Shown one piece after another: positions 22,607-32,387 of a DNA stretch of 35,343 bases (position 1 is its first letter; each line of letters opens with the position of its first letter). The stretch is from Paracoccus marcusii (GTDB lineage: Bacteria > Pseudomonadota > Alphaproteobacteria > Rhodobacterales > Rhodobacteraceae), in contig NZ_VDDD01000020.1 of NCBI RefSeq assembly GCF_006151785.1, forward strand, positions 1 through 35,343, read 5' to 3'. A program made the position numbers and the translations under genes. The notes beneath the pieces are model-generated. The model made no database searches. It saw only the letters and a program-made list of their open reading frames with translations, and was not told the DNA's origin.

Positions 22607-23082
22607 GCCGCATCACCCGGATCGAGATTGACGACAGCGCCATCGCCCCGGCCACGCCGGAAATGGAGCAGGAGCGGCGCGTCGCCATCTTCGATCTGAT
22701 CGAGGACAACAGCTTTGCCGTTCCCGGCCGCGACGGGGGTGCCGCGCCAGACGGGCCTTTCGTGCTGGAGCTGTGCATCCGCGAAGGGCGGCTGGTCTTC
22801 GACGTCACCGCCGAGGATGCGACCAAGGTGGCCGAGTTCCACCTGTCCCTTGGGCCGTTCCGGCAGGTGGTCAAGGACTATTTCCAGATCTGCCAAAGCT
22901 ATTTCGACGCGGTCAAGCGCCTGCCCCCCGCCCAGATCGAGGTGATCGACATGGCCCGGCGCGGCATCCACAACGAAGGCGCGCGCACCCTGCAGGAGCG
23001 GCTGGAGGGCAAGGCCAGCCTGGACATCGACACCGCGCGCCGCCTGTTCACCCTGATCTGTGCGCTGATCCCGCAGGGCTGA
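22603..23082 (+). CDS. UPF0262 family protein
   Basis: A 159-aa protein of UPF0262, a conserved alphaproteobacterial family with no assigned function. It has an N-terminal RITRIEID strand, an ERRVAIFDLIEDN helix, the FVLELCIREGRLVFDV strands, and a C-terminal helical part with FRQVVKDYFQICQSYFDAVK and RRGIHNEGARTL. It overlaps hisD by 4 nt and precedes the phosphatase-like gene by 4 nt, so it is cotranscribed with both. Confidence 0.9.
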   Translation: MSRITRIEIDDSAIAPATPEMEQERRVAIFDLIEDNSFAVPGRDGGAAPDGPFVLELCIREGRLVFDVTAEDATKVAEFHLSLGPFRQVVKDYFQICQSYFDAVKRLPPAQIEVIDMARRGIHNEGARTLQERLEGKASLDIDTARRLFTLICALIPQG

Positions 23083-23086
23083 TCCG

Positions 23087-23551
23087 ATGACGCAGGACAA
23101 GATCCCCTCATCGGTTCTGTTCTGCTGCGACCACAATTCCATCCGCTCGCCCATGGCCGAGGGGATGATGAAGAAGTTCTATGGTCGCGCGGCCTATGTC
23201 CAGTCGGCGGGCGTGAAGAACGACATGGAGGTCGACGGCTTCGCAATCGCCGTCTGCGACGAGATCGGCGTGCCGCTGGCCAACCACCGCAGCCGCAGCT
23301 TCGAGGAGATGCAGGACTGGGGCGACGACCTGGGCCAGTTCGACCTGATCGTGGCCCTGTCGCCGGCCAGCCAGCGGATGGCGCTGGAAATGACGCGTCA
23401 TGCGCATCTGGACGTGGAATACTGGCCGATCATGGACCCGACCGGCCTTGCCGAAGGGCGCGAGGCGCGGCTGGCGGCCTATCGCCAGACCCGCGACCAG
23501 ATCGAGACGCGGATGCGCGCCCGCTTCGGCCCGCCGCACGACCCCACCTAG
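23087..23551 (+). CDS. low-molecular-weight phosphotyrosine phosphatase-like protein
   Basis: A 154-aa LMW-PTP/arsenate-reductase-fold protein. The P-loop C-x5-R is CDHNSIR (C14 to R20), preceded by SSVLFC and followed by SPMAEG. The general acid is probably in MDPTG. It would remove phosphate from protein tyrosine or act in a related thiol-based reaction; ArsC activity would need additional Cys residues that I do not see in the right places. It is the last gene of the hisD operon. Its end overlaps the convergent DUF1127 gene by 4 nt. Confidence 0.85.
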   Translation: MTQDKIPSSVLFCCDHNSIRSPMAEGMMKKFYGRAAYVQSAGVKNDMEVDGFAIAVCDEIGVPLANHRSRSFEEMQDWGDDLGQFDLIVALSPASQRMALEMTRHAHLDVEYWPIMDPTGLAEGREARLAAYRQTRDQIETRMRARFGPPHDPT

Positions 23552-23790
23552 CAGCGGACGTCCCGGTCCTGGCGCCAATGGGCGGGCACGTCCCAGATGG
23601 GGCGGGACATTTCGGCGATCACGTCGTCGCGGGTCAGCCCGATGTCGCGCAGCTGGTCGTCGGACAGACGCGACAGGTCGATCCGGGTGCGGCGTACATC
23701 GAACATGGTCAATACGCGTTCCACCCACCAAGGGCGGGGCAGGATGCCATGGCCGGTCACCACGCGCAGCAGGGCGTTCTTCTGGGTCAT
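23548..23790 (-). CDS. DUF1127 domain small protein
   Basis: An 80-aa basic protein with a C-terminal DUF1127 motif (RLSDDQLRDIGLTRDDV, then RPIWDVPAHW). DUF1127 proteins are small, Arg-rich and often bind RNA; in Rhodobacter and Agrobacterium some affect sRNA turnover and phosphate or stress responses. A good AGGAGGCT site precedes the ATG. It is divergent from the LysR gene and overlaps the convergent phosphatase gene by 4 nt. Confidence 0.87.
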   Translation of the reverse strand: MTQKNALLRVVTGHGILPRPWWVERVLTMFDVRRTRIDLSRLSDDQLRDIGLTRDDVIAEMSRPIWDVPAHWRQDRDVRC

Positions 23791-23813
23791 CGTTCAGCCT
23801 CCTTGATTGAATA

Positions 23814-23830
23814 CATCATCAGCGATGATG
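23814..23830. promoter_or_regulatory. inverted repeat in the DUF1127-lysR intergenic region
   Basis: CATCATC (23814-23820) and GATGATG (23824-23830) form a perfect 7-bp dyad with a 3-nt centre, between divergent genes. It is a plausible LysR-type binding site, but the class usually prefers T-N11-A, so the assignment is weak. Confidence 0.35.
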
Positions 23831-23924
23831 GATATTGTTCCGATCATCTTTCCAGTTGATGAATATCGTCCGGGGGCGTATTTGTGAAACGAATGGTTTT
23901 GATGTGATCCATCAGGGAAAATGG

Positions 23925-24791
23925 ATGATGCGCAATCTGGATATCGCGACGCTGCGGTCCTTGCAGGCGGTCGCCGAATACGGTGCCGTCACCCGGGCGG
24001 CCGAGGCGCTGAACATGACGCAAAGCGCCCTGTCGATGCAGATGAAGCGGCTGGAGGAGGTGTTCGGCCGTCCCATGCTGGCCAAGGTCGGCCGGGGGGT
24101 CATCCTGTCGGATTTCGCGCAGGACCTGTTGGGCGAAAGCCGCAAGCTGGTGGCGCTGAACGATGCGATCCTGTCGCGCTATACCGGGCTGCAGCCCGAA
24201 CAGAAGCTGCGCGTGGGTCTCAGCAGCGACTGGCTGTTTGCCAAGGTCGCCCAGACCGTGCGCGCCTTTCGCAAGGATTACCCGCGGGTTGAATTGGTCA
24301 TGCGCGACGCCCGGACCAAGGACCTGCGGGCGCAGATGCGGCGGGGCGAACACGACGTCATCCTGACCACCGAATTCGAGGCACCGGCGGGCGCGATCCA
24401 TCTGGCCAAGGTCGATCTGGCCTGGGTCGGCGCGGTCGGCGGTAGCGCCTGGCAGGAGCGGCCGCTGGCCCTGGCGACATCGTCGCATTGCGCCTATTAC
24501 CCGGCGGCCATCGCGGCGCTGGACGCGGCCGGGATCGCCTGGACCCACCCTGCCGGAGAGGGCGGGGACGAGAACTGGCACATCCTGGCCGCCGCCGATC
24601 TGGGCGTCACCGTGCGCCCCCGCGGCATTCCGCAGGCGGGGCTGGAGGATGTGGAACATGGCGGCGGGCTGCCGCCGCTGCCGCCGACCTGGTTGAACGT
24701 CTATGTGACGGACGGCCCGGCGCGGCGGACGGCCTCGGACTTCGCGGGCTATCTGCGCCGCGTCGTCTGTGAGGTCGCCGCCGCCGCCTGA
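23925..24791 (+). CDS. LysR family transcriptional regulator
   Basis: A 288-aa LysR-type regulator. The helix-turn-helix lies at residues about 5-62 ([20 protein letters not shown], then [17 protein letters not shown]). The effector domain spans about 90-285. AGGGA lies about 6 nt before the paired ATGs at 23925/23928; the longer frame from 23835 runs through intergenic DNA and is unlikely. It is divergent from the DUF1127 gene. Its end is only 4 nt from the convergent edd stop. The target genes are unknown; the neighbouring DUF1127 gene is the simplest candidate. Confidence 0.87.
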   Translation: MMRNLDIATLRSLQAVAEYGAVTRAAEALNMTQSALSMQMKRLEEVFGRPMLAKVGRGVILSDFAQDLLGESRKLVALNDAILSRYTGLQPEQKLRVGLSSDWLFAKVAQTVRAFRKDYPRVELVMRDARTKDLRAQMRRGEHDVILTTEFEAPAGAIHLAKVDLAWVGAVGGSAWQERPLALATSSHCAYYPAAIAALDAAGIAWTHPAGEGGDENWHILAAADLGVTVRPRGIPQAGLEDVEHGGGLPPLPPTWLNVYVTDGPARRTASDFAGYLRRVVCEVAAAA

Positions 24792-24795
24792 CGGA

Positions 24796-26598
24796 TCAGA
24801 CCACCACGCCCGCGCCTTCGGTCGCAGGCCCGGCATTGGCGCGGAAGGCCGCGAACAGCTCGCGTCCCAGGCCCTCGCGGCTGCCTTTGGGGTCGAAGAC
24901 GGCGGCATCGCGGCTGTCGAAATCGGCCTCCAGGCATTCCAGCGTGCCGTTCGCCGCATCCAGCCGCACCCGGTCGCCGTCGCGCAGCCGCGCCAGCGGA
25001 CCGCCCATCGCCGCTTCGGGCGAGACGTGGATCGCGGCAGGCACCTTGCCCGACGCGCCCGACATGCGCCCGTCGGTGACCAGCGCGACCTTGAGGCCGC
25101 GGTCTTGCAGGACCGCCAGCGTCGGGGTCAGCGAATGCAGTTCCGGCATGCCGTTGGCGCGCGGCCCCTGAAAGCGGACGACGACGATCGTGTCCTCGGT
25201 GAACTCGCCGGCGCGGAAGGCGGTCTTGACCGATTCCTGGTCCTGGAACACGCGGGCGCGGGCCTCGATCAGGTGGCGTTCGGGGGCGACGGCGCTGATC
25301 TTGATGACGCCGCGGCCCAGGTTGCCCTGCAGCTGCTTCAGCCCGCCCGTGGCTGCGAACGGATCGCTGGCGGGGCGCAGGATGCGGTCGTTCAGCGTGG
25401 TGCGCGCGCCGTCCTCCCACCGGATGGTGTCGCCGTCCAGCTTGGGTTCGCGGACATAGCTGTCCAGCCCCGACCCGGTGATCGTCTTGACGTCCGGATG
25501 CAGCAGGCCCGCCTCCAGCAGCTGCCCGATCATGTAGCCCAGGCCCCCCGCCGCGTGGAAATGGTTCACGTCGGCCAGCCCGTTGGGATAGACCCGCGCC
25601 ATCAGCGGCACATTCTCCGACAGGTCGTGGAAATCGGCGATGTCGATGATGACGCCCGCAGCCCGCGCCATGGCGGGCAGGTGCAGGACCAGGTTCGTGG
25701 ACCCGCCCGTGGCCATCAGGCCGACGATGCCGTTCACGAAGGCGCGTTCGTCCAGCACCTGACCGGCGGGAGTGTATTCGTTGCCCAGATTGGTGATCTG
25801 CGCCGCGCGCTGGACCGCGGCCACGGTCAGCGCCTCGCGCAGCGGCGTGTTCGGGTTCACGAAGCTTGAGCCAGGCAGGTGCAGGCCCATGAACTCCATC
25901 AGCATCTGGTTGGTGTTTGCGGTACCGTAGAAGGTGCAGGTGCCCGCCGAGTGATAGCTGGCCATCTCGGCCTTCATCAGCTCGTCGCGACCGACCTCTC
26001 CGGTGGCGAATTGCTGGCGGACCTTGGATTTCTCGTCATTGGGCAGGCCCGAGGGCATCGGACCCGCGGGGACGAAGACCGCCGGAATATGCCCGAAGGT
26101 CGCGGCCGAGATGATCAGCCCCGGCACGATCTTGTCGCAGACGCCCAGGTACAGCGCCGAATCAAAGCAGTCATGCGACAGGGCCACCCCGGCGGCCAGG
26201 GCGATCACGTCGCGCGAGAACAGCGACAGCTCCATCCCCGGGCGGCCTTGCGTCACGCCGTCGCACATGGCCGGGACGCCGCCCGCGACCTGCACCGTGG
26301 CCCCCGCCGCGCGGCCCGCGGCGCGGATCACGTCGGGATAGCGTTCAAAGGGCTGATGCGCTGACAGCATGTCGTTATAGGCCGTCACGATCCCGATATT
26401 GGGCTTTCGCGTCGTCGCCATGTCGACCTTGTCGTCCATCGCGGCATAGGCATGGGCCTGGTTGCCGCAGGACAGGTGCGCACGGGCCGGGCCGTCCTGC
26501 GCCGCACGGGCGATCTTGGCCAGGTAGGCGCTGCGGCTGTCATGGGACCGCTCGCGGATGCGGTCGGTGACGCGGTCGATCATGGCGTGAAGGGTCAT
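24796..26598 (-). CDS. edd: phosphogluconate dehydratase
   Basis: Edd dehydrates 6-phosphogluconate to KDPG in the Entner-Doudoroff pathway. It belongs to the IlvD/Edd family of iron-sulfur dehydratases. The three cluster Cys regions are visible: [25 protein letters not shown] and [13 protein letters not shown], and GPMPSG and [13 protein letters not shown] are also typical. The 600-aa length is normal. The ATG at 26598 has GAGGAGG upstream; the extension to 26655 passes through the operator and is rejected. The stop is 4 nt from the convergent lysR end. The promoter region carries the 12-bp palindrome also found before zwf. The KDPG aldolase gene (eda) is not in the window. Confidence 0.96.
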   Translation of the reverse strand: MTLHAMIDRVTDRIRERSHDSRSAYLAKIARAAQDGPARAHLSCGNQAHAYAAMDDKVDMATTRKPNIGIVTAYNDMLSAHQPFERYPDVIRAAGRAAGATVQVAGGVPAMCDGVTQGRPGMELSLFSRDVIALAAGVALSHDCFDSALYLGVCDKIVPGLIISAATFGHIPAVFVPAGPMPSGLPNDEKSKVRQQFATGEVGRDELMKAEMASYHSAGTCTFYGTANTNQMLMEFMGLHLPGSSFVNPNTPLREALTVAAVQRAAQITNLGNEYTPAGQVLDERAFVNGIVGLMATGGSTNLVLHLPAMARAAGVIIDIADFHDLSENVPLMARVYPNGLADVNHFHAAGGLGYMIGQLLEAGLLHPDVKTITGSGLDSYVREPKLDGDTIRWEDGARTTLNDRILRPASDPFAATGGLKQLQGNLGRGVIKISAVAPERHLIEARARVFQDQESVKTAFRAGEFTEDTIVVVRFQGPRANGMPELHSLTPTLAVLQDRGLKVALVTDGRMSGASGKVPAAIHVSPEAAMGGPLARLRDGDRVRLDAANGTLECLEADFDSRDAAVFDPKGSREGLGRELFAAFRANAGPATEGAGVVV

Positions 26599-26632
26599 GG
26601 GTGCCTCCTCTGGCTTTGCGGCACTATACGCC

Positions 26633-26644
26633 GTTAGCGTTAAC
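26633..26644. promoter_or_regulatory. LacI-type palindromic operator before edd
   Basis: GTTAGCGTTAAC, 35 bp upstream of the edd start, matches GTTANCGNTAAC, an even palindrome with the central CG typical of LacI-family operators. A sister site with the same pattern lies before zwf (28504-28515). The match is direct; the regulator is not encoded in this window. Confidence 0.65.
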
Positions 26645-26720
26645 GGTTCAACCATCGGCGGTGGCCAGCCTTGTGCGCGGGGGTGGGAAATGTCAGATCG
26701 ACCGCAAAAGGAGTTTTGCC

Positions 26721-27953
26721 ATGAGCGAACTGCACAGCGACGACCAGACCGCCGGCCATCCCAACGATCGTGCCGTGATCCGGTTGCGCCCGAAATCCAA
26801 GCCGCAGGCGATCCGCCACGGCTTCCCCTGGGTCTTTGCCGACGAGGCGGTGCTGGACCGCCGCACCAAGGCGCTGCCCCCCGGCGGCCTGGCCGTGCTG
26901 GAGGATGCCGAACGTCAGCTGCTGGCCCTGGTGACCGTGAACCCGGTCAGCAAGATCATCGCCCGCGTGATGGACACCGACCCGGGCGCGGTGATCGACG
27001 GCGCCTGGCTGCGCGCGCGCCTGACCCGCGCCCTGCAGATGCGCGAGCGGATCTATGACGAGCCTTTCTATCGTCTGGTCCATGCCGAGGCCGACGGCCT
27101 GCCGGGCCTGGTCATCGACCGCTTCGGCGACGCGGCCGTGATCCAGCCCAACGCGGCCTGGGCCGACGGCATGGCCGAGGACATCGCCGATGCGCTGATC
27201 GACGTCGCGGGCGTCTCCACGGTCGTCCTGAACGGGCAGGGCCGGTCGCGGGGCCTGGAAGGTCTGGCCGAGCGGCTGGAGGTCATCCGCGGCACCGCCC
27301 CATCCGGCCCGGTCCAGGTCCGCATGAACGGCGCGACCTATCTGGCCGACCTTCTGGGCGGGCAGAAGACGGGCCTGTTCTTCGATCAGCGCCCGAACCA
27401 CGCCTTCGCACAGCGGCTGGTGGATGGCGGGTCGGTCCTGGACGTGTTCAGCCATGTGGGTGGTTTCGGCCTGGCGGCGCTGGCGGCGGGGGCCGACAGC
27501 GCGCTCTGCATCGACGGCAGCGCGCCTGCGCTGGAGCTGGCACGGGGCGGTGCAGCCGCCATGGGTGCCGCGGACCGGCTGGAGACGCAGCAGTCGGATG
27601 CCTTCGACGCGCTGGAGGCCCTAGCCGAACAGGGGCGGACCTTCGACGTGGTGGTCTGCGACCCGCCGGCCTTCGCGCCGTCGAAGCCCGCGCTGGAGAA
27701 GGGCCTGCGCGCCTATGAGCGGGTGGCCAAGATGGCCGCGCCGTTGGTCGCGCCGGGTGGCTATCTGGTCCTGTGCAGCTGTTCGCACGCCGCCGACCTG
27801 ACCGCCTTCCGCAACGTCAGCGCGCGCGGCATCGGACGCGGCGGGCGGCGCGGGGTGTTGATCCACACGGGTCAGGCCGGGCCCGACCATCCGACCCTGC
27901 CGCAGCTGGCCGAGACGGGCTATCTCAAGGCGCTGTTCTTCCGGCTGGACTGA
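26721..27953 (+). CDS. RSP_2647-type class I SAM-dependent RNA methyltransferase
   Basis: A 410-aa enzyme of the RlmI-like group, which methylates cytosine C5 in 23S rRNA. An N-terminal PUA-like part (about 20-95, [18 protein letters not shown]) precedes the EEHR-like linker and the Rossmann domain, with SAM motif [20 protein letters not shown] and the catalytic [15 protein letters not shown] lies 8 nt before the ATG. I recognise it as the Rhodobacterales RSP_2647 family. Its stop shares a base with the PIN gene start. It is divergent from edd, and the edd operator lies between them. The exact target base is not proven. Confidence 0.88.
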   Translation: MSELHSDDQTAGHPNDRAVIRLRPKSKPQAIRHGFPWVFADEAVLDRRTKALPPGGLAVLEDAERQLLALVTVNPVSKIIARVMDTDPGAVIDGAWLRARLTRALQMRERIYDEPFYRLVHAEADGLPGLVIDRFGDAAVIQPNAAWADGMAEDIADALIDVAGVSTVVLNGQGRSRGLEGLAERLEVIRGTAPSGPVQVRMNGATYLADLLGGQKTGLFFDQRPNHAFAQRLVDGGSVLDVFSHVGGFGLAALAAGADSALCIDGSAPALELARGGAAAMGAADRLETQQSDAFDALEALAEQGRTFDVVVCDPPAFAPSKPALEKGLRAYERVAKMAAPLVAPGGYLVLCSCSHAADLTAFRNVSARGIGRGGRRGVLIHTGQAGPDHPTLPQLAETGYLKALFFRLD

Positions 27954-28492
27954 TGCGCGCCGTCCTGGACGCCAATGTGCTGTTCCCCACCATCCTGCGC
28001 GAGATCCTGACCGATCTGGCGCAGGCGGGGGTTTACCACGCGCTTTGGTCGGACCGCATCCTGGAGGAATGGCACCGCGCCGCCGCCCGCATCGGTCCCG
28101 ATGCCGAAAGCGTCGCGGGGGCCCAGATCGCGCTGCTGCGCCTGCGCTTTCCGCAGGCGGTGCAGCCCAATGACGGTCAGGCGGCGATCGACCTAGACTT
28201 TCCCGACCCCGGCGACCGCCATGTGGTCGAGGCCGCCCTGGCCGGGTGCGCATCCCTGATCGTCACCGCGAACCTGCGCGATTTTCCGCAGCGGATGATG
28301 GCCGTGCTGGGCCTGCGCGCCATCCATCCCGATGCGTTCCTGCTGGATCTACTGGCGCGCGACCGGCCCGCGGTCCTGTCCGCGCTGCAGGCCGCCCGCG
28401 ACCGTGCGGAGGCGGCGGGCGGTGCCATGAGCATGGCCGAGATGCTGAAGCGCTGTCGGCTTCCGCGGCTGGCGCGTGCAGTGAAAGGTTGA
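27953..28492 (+). CDS. RSP_2648-type PIN domain protein
   Basis: A 179-aa PIN-fold protein, expected to be a metal-dependent ribonuclease. Acidic residues fit the active site: D6 in AVLDANVLFP, the Glu in DRILEEW, and D in DPGDRHVVEAAL, with an Asn/Asp in TANLRDFP. A helical C-terminal extension (about 140-179) follows. It overlaps the methyltransferase gene by 1 nt (TGATG), so the two are co-translated. No antitoxin-like partner precedes it, so it is probably not a standard VapC toxin. The NCBI-style family name RSP_2648 is from memory. Confidence 0.83.
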   Translation: MRAVLDANVLFPTILREILTDLAQAGVYHALWSDRILEEWHRAAARIGPDAESVAGAQIALLRLRFPQAVQPNDGQAAIDLDFPDPGDRHVVEAALAGCASLIVTANLRDFPQRMMAVLGLRAIHPDAFLLDLLARDRPAVLSALQAARDRAEAAGGAMSMAEMLKRCRLPRLARAVKG

Positions 28493-28503
28493 ACGGCATT
28501 GCT

Positions 28504-28515
28504 GTTATCGCTAAC
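28504..28515. promoter_or_regulatory. LacI-type palindromic operator before zwf
   Basis: GTTATCGCTAAC fits GTTANCGNTAAC and pairs with the site before edd. It lies 38 bp upstream of the zwf ATG and directly after the PIN gene stop, so it probably controls an internal promoter for zwf-pgl-pgi. Confidence 0.65.
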
Positions 28516-28552
28516 AAGGGGTAAGGCGAACGCCACCCAACAGGAGGACAGC

Positions 28553-29998
28553 ATGGTCTCTCGTGTCATTCCGGTCGATGACTTCGACCTCGTGATCTTT
28601 GGCGCCACGGGCGATCTGGCCCATCGCAAGATCCTGCCCGGTCTCTACCGGCGCTTCAAGGCGGGACAGTTCCCGGCCACCAGCCAGATCATCGGCGCCG
28701 CGCGCACCGACCAGGACGACGACGCCTTCCGCGCCGAGGCGTCCAAGGCCATCTGCGAGTTCGCGGGCGCCAAGGCGGACGACCAGCAGCTGACCGAGTT
28801 CCTGGGCCTGCTGGGCTATGTCCCCATCGACGCCAAGGGCGAGGGCGGCTGGCAGGCGCTGAAGGACCGGATGCGCAAGGGCGCGGTCCATGCGTTCTAT
28901 TTCTCGGTCGCGCCGGCGCTGTTCGGCGACATCGCCGAGCGTCTGGCGGGCCACGGCATCGCCGATGACGACAGCCGCATCGTGGTGGAAAAGCCCTTCG
29001 GCCGCGATCTGGCCAGCGCCAAGGCGCTGAACGCCACGCTGGCGCAGCATTTCAACGAACAGCAGATCTATCGGATCGACCATTACCTGGGCAAGGAAAC
29101 CGTCCAGAACCTGATGGCGGTGCGCTTTGCCAACGTGCTGTTCGAACCGCTGTGGAACGCGCAATACGTGGACCACGTCCAGATTACCGTGGCCGAGACC
29201 GTGGGCGTGGCCGGACGCGGCAGCTATTACGACAAGTCCGGCGCGATCCGGGACATGGTCCAGAACCACATGATGCAGCTTCTGTGCCTGATCGCGATGG
29301 AGCCGCCCTATCACTTCGACCCCGACGCCGTGCGCGACGAAAAGCTGAAGGTGATCCGCGCGCTGGAGCCGTTGGAGCCCAAGGACATCGTCCGCGGCCA
29401 GTACCAGGGCGAGGGCAGCGACTATCTGACCGACGCCGAGGACCCCGATTCGCGGACCGAAAGCTATGTCGCGATGAAGGTTCGCATCTCCAACTGGCGC
29501 TGGCAGGGCACGCCCTTCTATCTGCGCACCGGAAAGAAGCTGCGCGCGCGGACCAGCGAGATCGCGATCACCTTCAAGGAACCGCCGCATTCGATCTTTG
29601 ACGACAGCGGCCATCCCAAGGCCAACGAGCTGGTCATCCGCCTGCAGCCGAACGAGGGCATGAACCTCAAGGTGATGATCAAGGAGCCGGGGCCGGGCGG
29701 CATGCGCCTGGTGCAGGTGCCGCTGGATATGTCCTTTGCCGATGCCCTGGGGCCGGAGGGCGCGGACATGCCCGACGCCTACGAGCGGCTGATTATGGAC
29801 GTGATCCGCGGCAACCAGACGCTGTTCATGCGCGGTGACGAGGTCGAGGCGGCCTGGGCCTGGACCGACCCGATCATCAAGTCCTGGGAGGAGGGCAAGC
29901 GCCGGCCCGAACCCTATGACAGCGGATCCTCGGGGCCCGAGGAGGCGTTGCGCCTGATGCACCGCGACAACCGTCGCTGGAGGGAGATCAGGGCATGA
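28553..29998 (+). CDS. zwf: glucose-6-phosphate 1-dehydrogenase
   Basis: Zwf oxidises glucose-6-phosphate to 6-phosphogluconolactone with NADP(+) or NAD(+). The dinucleotide motif is GATGDLAHRK (17-26), and the active-site signature RIDHYLGKE (174-182) contains the catalytic His-Asp pair and Lys. The 481-aa length is typical. AGGAGG lies just upstream of the ATG. It heads the zwf-pgl-pgi operon and overlaps pgl by 4 nt. Together with edd it supplies the Entner-Doudoroff route that Rhodobacteraceae use instead of classical glycolysis. Confidence 0.97.
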   Translation: MVSRVIPVDDFDLVIFGATGDLAHRKILPGLYRRFKAGQFPATSQIIGAARTDQDDDAFRAEASKAICEFAGAKADDQQLTEFLGLLGYVPIDAKGEGGWQALKDRMRKGAVHAFYFSVAPALFGDIAERLAGHGIADDDSRIVVEKPFGRDLASAKALNATLAQHFNEQQIYRIDHYLGKETVQNLMAVRFANVLFEPLWNAQYVDHVQITVAETVGVAGRGSYYDKSGAIRDMVQNHMMQLLCLIAMEPPYHFDPDAVRDEKLKVIRALEPLEPKDIVRGQYQGEGSDYLTDAEDPDSRTESYVAMKVRISNWRWQGTPFYLRTGKKLRARTSEIAITFKEPPHSIFDDSGHPKANELVIRLQPNEGMNLKVMIKEPGPGGMRLVQVPLDMSFADALGPEGADMPDAYERLIMDVIRGNQTLFMRGDEVEAAWAWTDPIIKSWEEGKRRPEPYDSGSSGPEEALRLMHRDNRRWREIRA

Positions 29999-30672
29999 GC
30001 ATGGATTTCAAGGAATACCCCGACCGCGAGATGCTGGCCCTGTCGGTCGCGGACCGCATCGCCTCGCAGCTGGCGCAGCATCTGCGTGGCAATGACCGCG
30101 CCACTCTGTGCGTGCCGGGCGGCACCTCTCCGGCGCCCGTGTTCGAGACGCTGTCGGGCACCGATCTGGACTGGTCCCGCGTCACCGTCGTCCTGGGCGA
30201 CGAACGGTGGGTGGACGGCGATCACAAGCGGTCGAACTCTCGCCTGCTGCGGCGCCACCTGCTCAAGGACAAGGCGGCCGCGGCCGAGTATATCGACCTC
30301 TATACCGGCGACGCCTCGCCCGATTTGGCGACCGATGGCTTGGCAGAGCAGCTGGCGCCGACGCTGCCGTTGACGGTGGTTCTGCTGGGCATGGGCAACG
30401 ACATGCACACCGCCAGCCTGTTCCCCGGCGCCGATCACCTGGAGGCCGCGATGGCCGCAGGCGCGCCTCCCGTCATGGCCATCCGCGCCGATGGCGCCGA
30501 GGAGCCGCGCATCACCCTGACGCGACCGGTCCTGGCCGACGCGCTGAACATCCACGTCCTGATCATGGGCCCCGAAAAGCGCGAAGCGCTGGAGCGCGCG
30601 CAGAAGTCGGACCCGATGCAGGCGCCGATCCGCGCCTTTCTTGACCAGGCCACCGTCCATTGGGCCGAATGA
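29995..30672 (+). CDS. pgl: 6-phosphogluconolactonase
   Basis: Pgl (DevB type), 225 aa, hydrolyses 6-phosphogluconolactone to 6-phosphogluconate. Family blocks are VPGGTSPAPVFE, VVLGDERWVDGDHKRSN and GMGNDMHTASLFPG (the usual Gly before His is Met here, seen in alphaproteobacterial members). It overlaps zwf by 4 nt (ATGA) and ends 9 nt before pgi, so it is in the same transcript. Confidence 0.94.
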   Translation: MSMDFKEYPDREMLALSVADRIASQLAQHLRGNDRATLCVPGGTSPAPVFETLSGTDLDWSRVTVVLGDERWVDGDHKRSNSRLLRRHLLKDKAAAAEYIDLYTGDASPDLATDGLAEQLAPTLPLTVVLLGMGNDMHTASLFPGADHLEAAMAAGAPPVMAIRADGAEEPRITLTRPVLADALNIHVLIMGPEKREALERAQKSDPMQAPIRAFLDQATVHWAE

Positions 30673-30681
30673 GGAACTGAC

Positions 30682-32280
30682 ATGACCGCACTTTGGAACC
30701 GCCTCAAGGATCATCGCAAGGCCCAGGGGTCGGGACGGATCGAGGCGCTGTTCAACGCCGACCGCGCCACCGATTACCGGGTGCAGGCGGACGGACTGAC
30801 CTTCGACTATTCCAAGACGATGATCGACGCGGGCGCGCGTAATCTGCTGCTGGAACTGGCGGCCCCCGTGGCGGCCCGCCGCGACGCGATGTTCGCGGGC
30901 GAGAAGATCAACGAAACCGAAGGCCGCGCCGTCCTGCACACCGCGCTGCGCAACCTGCAGGGCAGCGTCACCGTCGACGGCCAGGACGTCATGCCCGCCG
31001 TGCGCGAGACGCATCAGCGCATGACCCGCTTTGCGACCCAGGTCCGCGACGGCGGATTTGCGGGGCAGGGCGGTCGCATCACCGACGTGGTCAATATCGG
31101 CATCGGCGGGTCGGACCTTGGCCCGGCCATGGCGGTGCTGGCGCTGGCGCCCTATCACGACGGGCCGCGCACGCATTTCGTCAGCAACGTGGACGGTGCC
31201 GACATCGCCGACACGCTGAAGGGGCTGGACCCGGCCACGACGCTGGTGATCGTCGCCTCCAAGACCTTCACCACCATCGAGACGATGACCAACGCCCAGA
31301 CGGCTCGCAACTGGATGGCCGCCTCGGTCACCGATCCGGGCGCACAGTTTGTGGCCTTGTCCACCGCCGCCGCCAAGGCCGCCGATTTCGGAATCGCCGA
31401 AGACCGTGTCTTCGGCTTCGAGGATTGGGTCGGCGGACGCTATTCCGTCTGGGGCCCGATCGGGCTGTCCCTGATGCTGGCCGTGGGGCCGCAGGCGTTC
31501 GACCAGTTCCTGGCCGGCGGCGCGGCGATGGACGCGCATTTCCGCACGGCCGAACCGGCGCAGAACCTGCCGGTGATGCTGGCCCTGACGGGCATCTGGC
31601 ATCACCAGATCTGCGGCTATCCGACCCGCGCGGTGCTGCCTTATGACAACCGCCTGATGCGCCTGCCCGCCTATCTGCAGCAACTGGAGATGGAATCGAA
31701 CGGCAAGCGCGTGGCCATGGACGGCAGCGATCTGGAGGTCGTGTCGGGCCCCGTCGTCTGGGGCGAACCCGGCACGAACGGCCAGCACGCCTTCTATCAG
31801 CTGATCCACCAAGGCACGATGCCCGTCCCCTGCGAGTTCATCCTTGCCGCGCGCGGGCACGAGCCGGACCTGACGCATCACCACATCCTGCTGGCCGCCA
31901 ACTGCCTGGCGCAGTCCGAGGCGCTGATGCGGGGCCGGTCGCTGGATGAGGCGCGCGCCCTGATGCAGGCCAAGGGCCTTGAGGGTGCCGAACTGGACCG
32001 TCAGGCCCGCCATCGCGTGTTCCCCGGCAACCGGCCCTCGACCACGCTGCTGATGGAGCAGCTGACCCCCTTCGCCTTGGGCCAGATCGTCGCGCTGTAC
32101 GAACAGCGTGTCTTCGTCGAGGGCGTGATCCTGGGCATCAACAGCTTTGACCAGTGGGGGGTCGAGCTGGGCAAGGAACTGGCCCTCAAGGTCGAACCGC
32201 TGCTGAAGGGAGAGGCCGCGCCCGGCCACGACCCCTCGACCGAGAGGCTGGCGGGGCTGATCCGGCAGATGCGCGGCTGA
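30682..32280 (+). CDS. pgi: glucose-6-phosphate isomerase
   Basis: Pgi, 532 aa, interconverts glucose-6-phosphate and fructose-6-phosphate. The two PGI signatures are visible: [14 protein letters not shown] (248-261) and [13 protein letters not shown] near the end, which includes the catalytic Lys. The acid/base Glu in MESNGK and the His in [14 protein letters not shown] are also present. It is the last gene of the operon and is followed by an intrinsic terminator at 32303-32332. Confidence 0.97.
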   Translation: MTALWNRLKDHRKAQGSGRIEALFNADRATDYRVQADGLTFDYSKTMIDAGARNLLLELAAPVAARRDAMFAGEKINETEGRAVLHTALRNLQGSVTVDGQDVMPAVRETHQRMTRFATQVRDGGFAGQGGRITDVVNIGIGGSDLGPAMAVLALAPYHDGPRTHFVSNVDGADIADTLKGLDPATTLVIVASKTFTTIETMTNAQTARNWMAASVTDPGAQFVALSTAAAKAADFGIAEDRVFGFEDWVGGRYSVWGPIGLSLMLAVGPQAFDQFLAGGAAMDAHFRTAEPAQNLPVMLALTGIWHHQICGYPTRAVLPYDNRLMRLPAYLQQLEMESNGKRVAMDGSDLEVVSGPVVWGEPGTNGQHAFYQLIHQGTMPVPCEFILAARGHEPDLTHHHILLAANCLAQSEALMRGRSLDEARALMQAKGLEGAELDRQARHRVFPGNRPSTTLLMEQLTPFALGQIVALYEQRVFVEGVILGINSFDQWGVELGKELALKVEPLLKGEAAPGHDPSTERLAGLIRQMRG

Positions 32281-32302
32281 CGCGCGCCCGAACCGTGGGA
32301 CA

Positions 32303-32332
32303 TCAAAGCCGCCCCGATCCGTCGGGGCGGCT
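32303..32332 (+). terminator. intrinsic terminator of the zwf-pgl-pgi operon
   Basis: AAAGCCGCCCCG (32303-32314) pairs with CGGGGCGGCTTT (32321-32332) around a 6-nt loop, followed by further T residues. It is a perfect rho-independent terminator 23 bp after pgi. Confidence 0.9.
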
Positions 32333-32387
32333 TTTCCTTGGCGCCGCAAGCGGGTAGGGTCCGCCCGGCACAGCGAAAGGTCGGATC

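Noticed and set aside
27953..28492. VapC-type toxin of a toxin-antitoxin pair
   Set aside because: No small antitoxin gene precedes it; it is coupled to an RNA methyltransferase and is longer than usual VapC proteins.
29914..32349. Very long minus-strand open frame (811 codons) opposite pgl and pgi
   Set aside because: It lies fully antisense to clear enzymes and shows only the low-complexity Arg/Gly/Gln/His-rich composition that high-GC DNA gives in the opposite frame.
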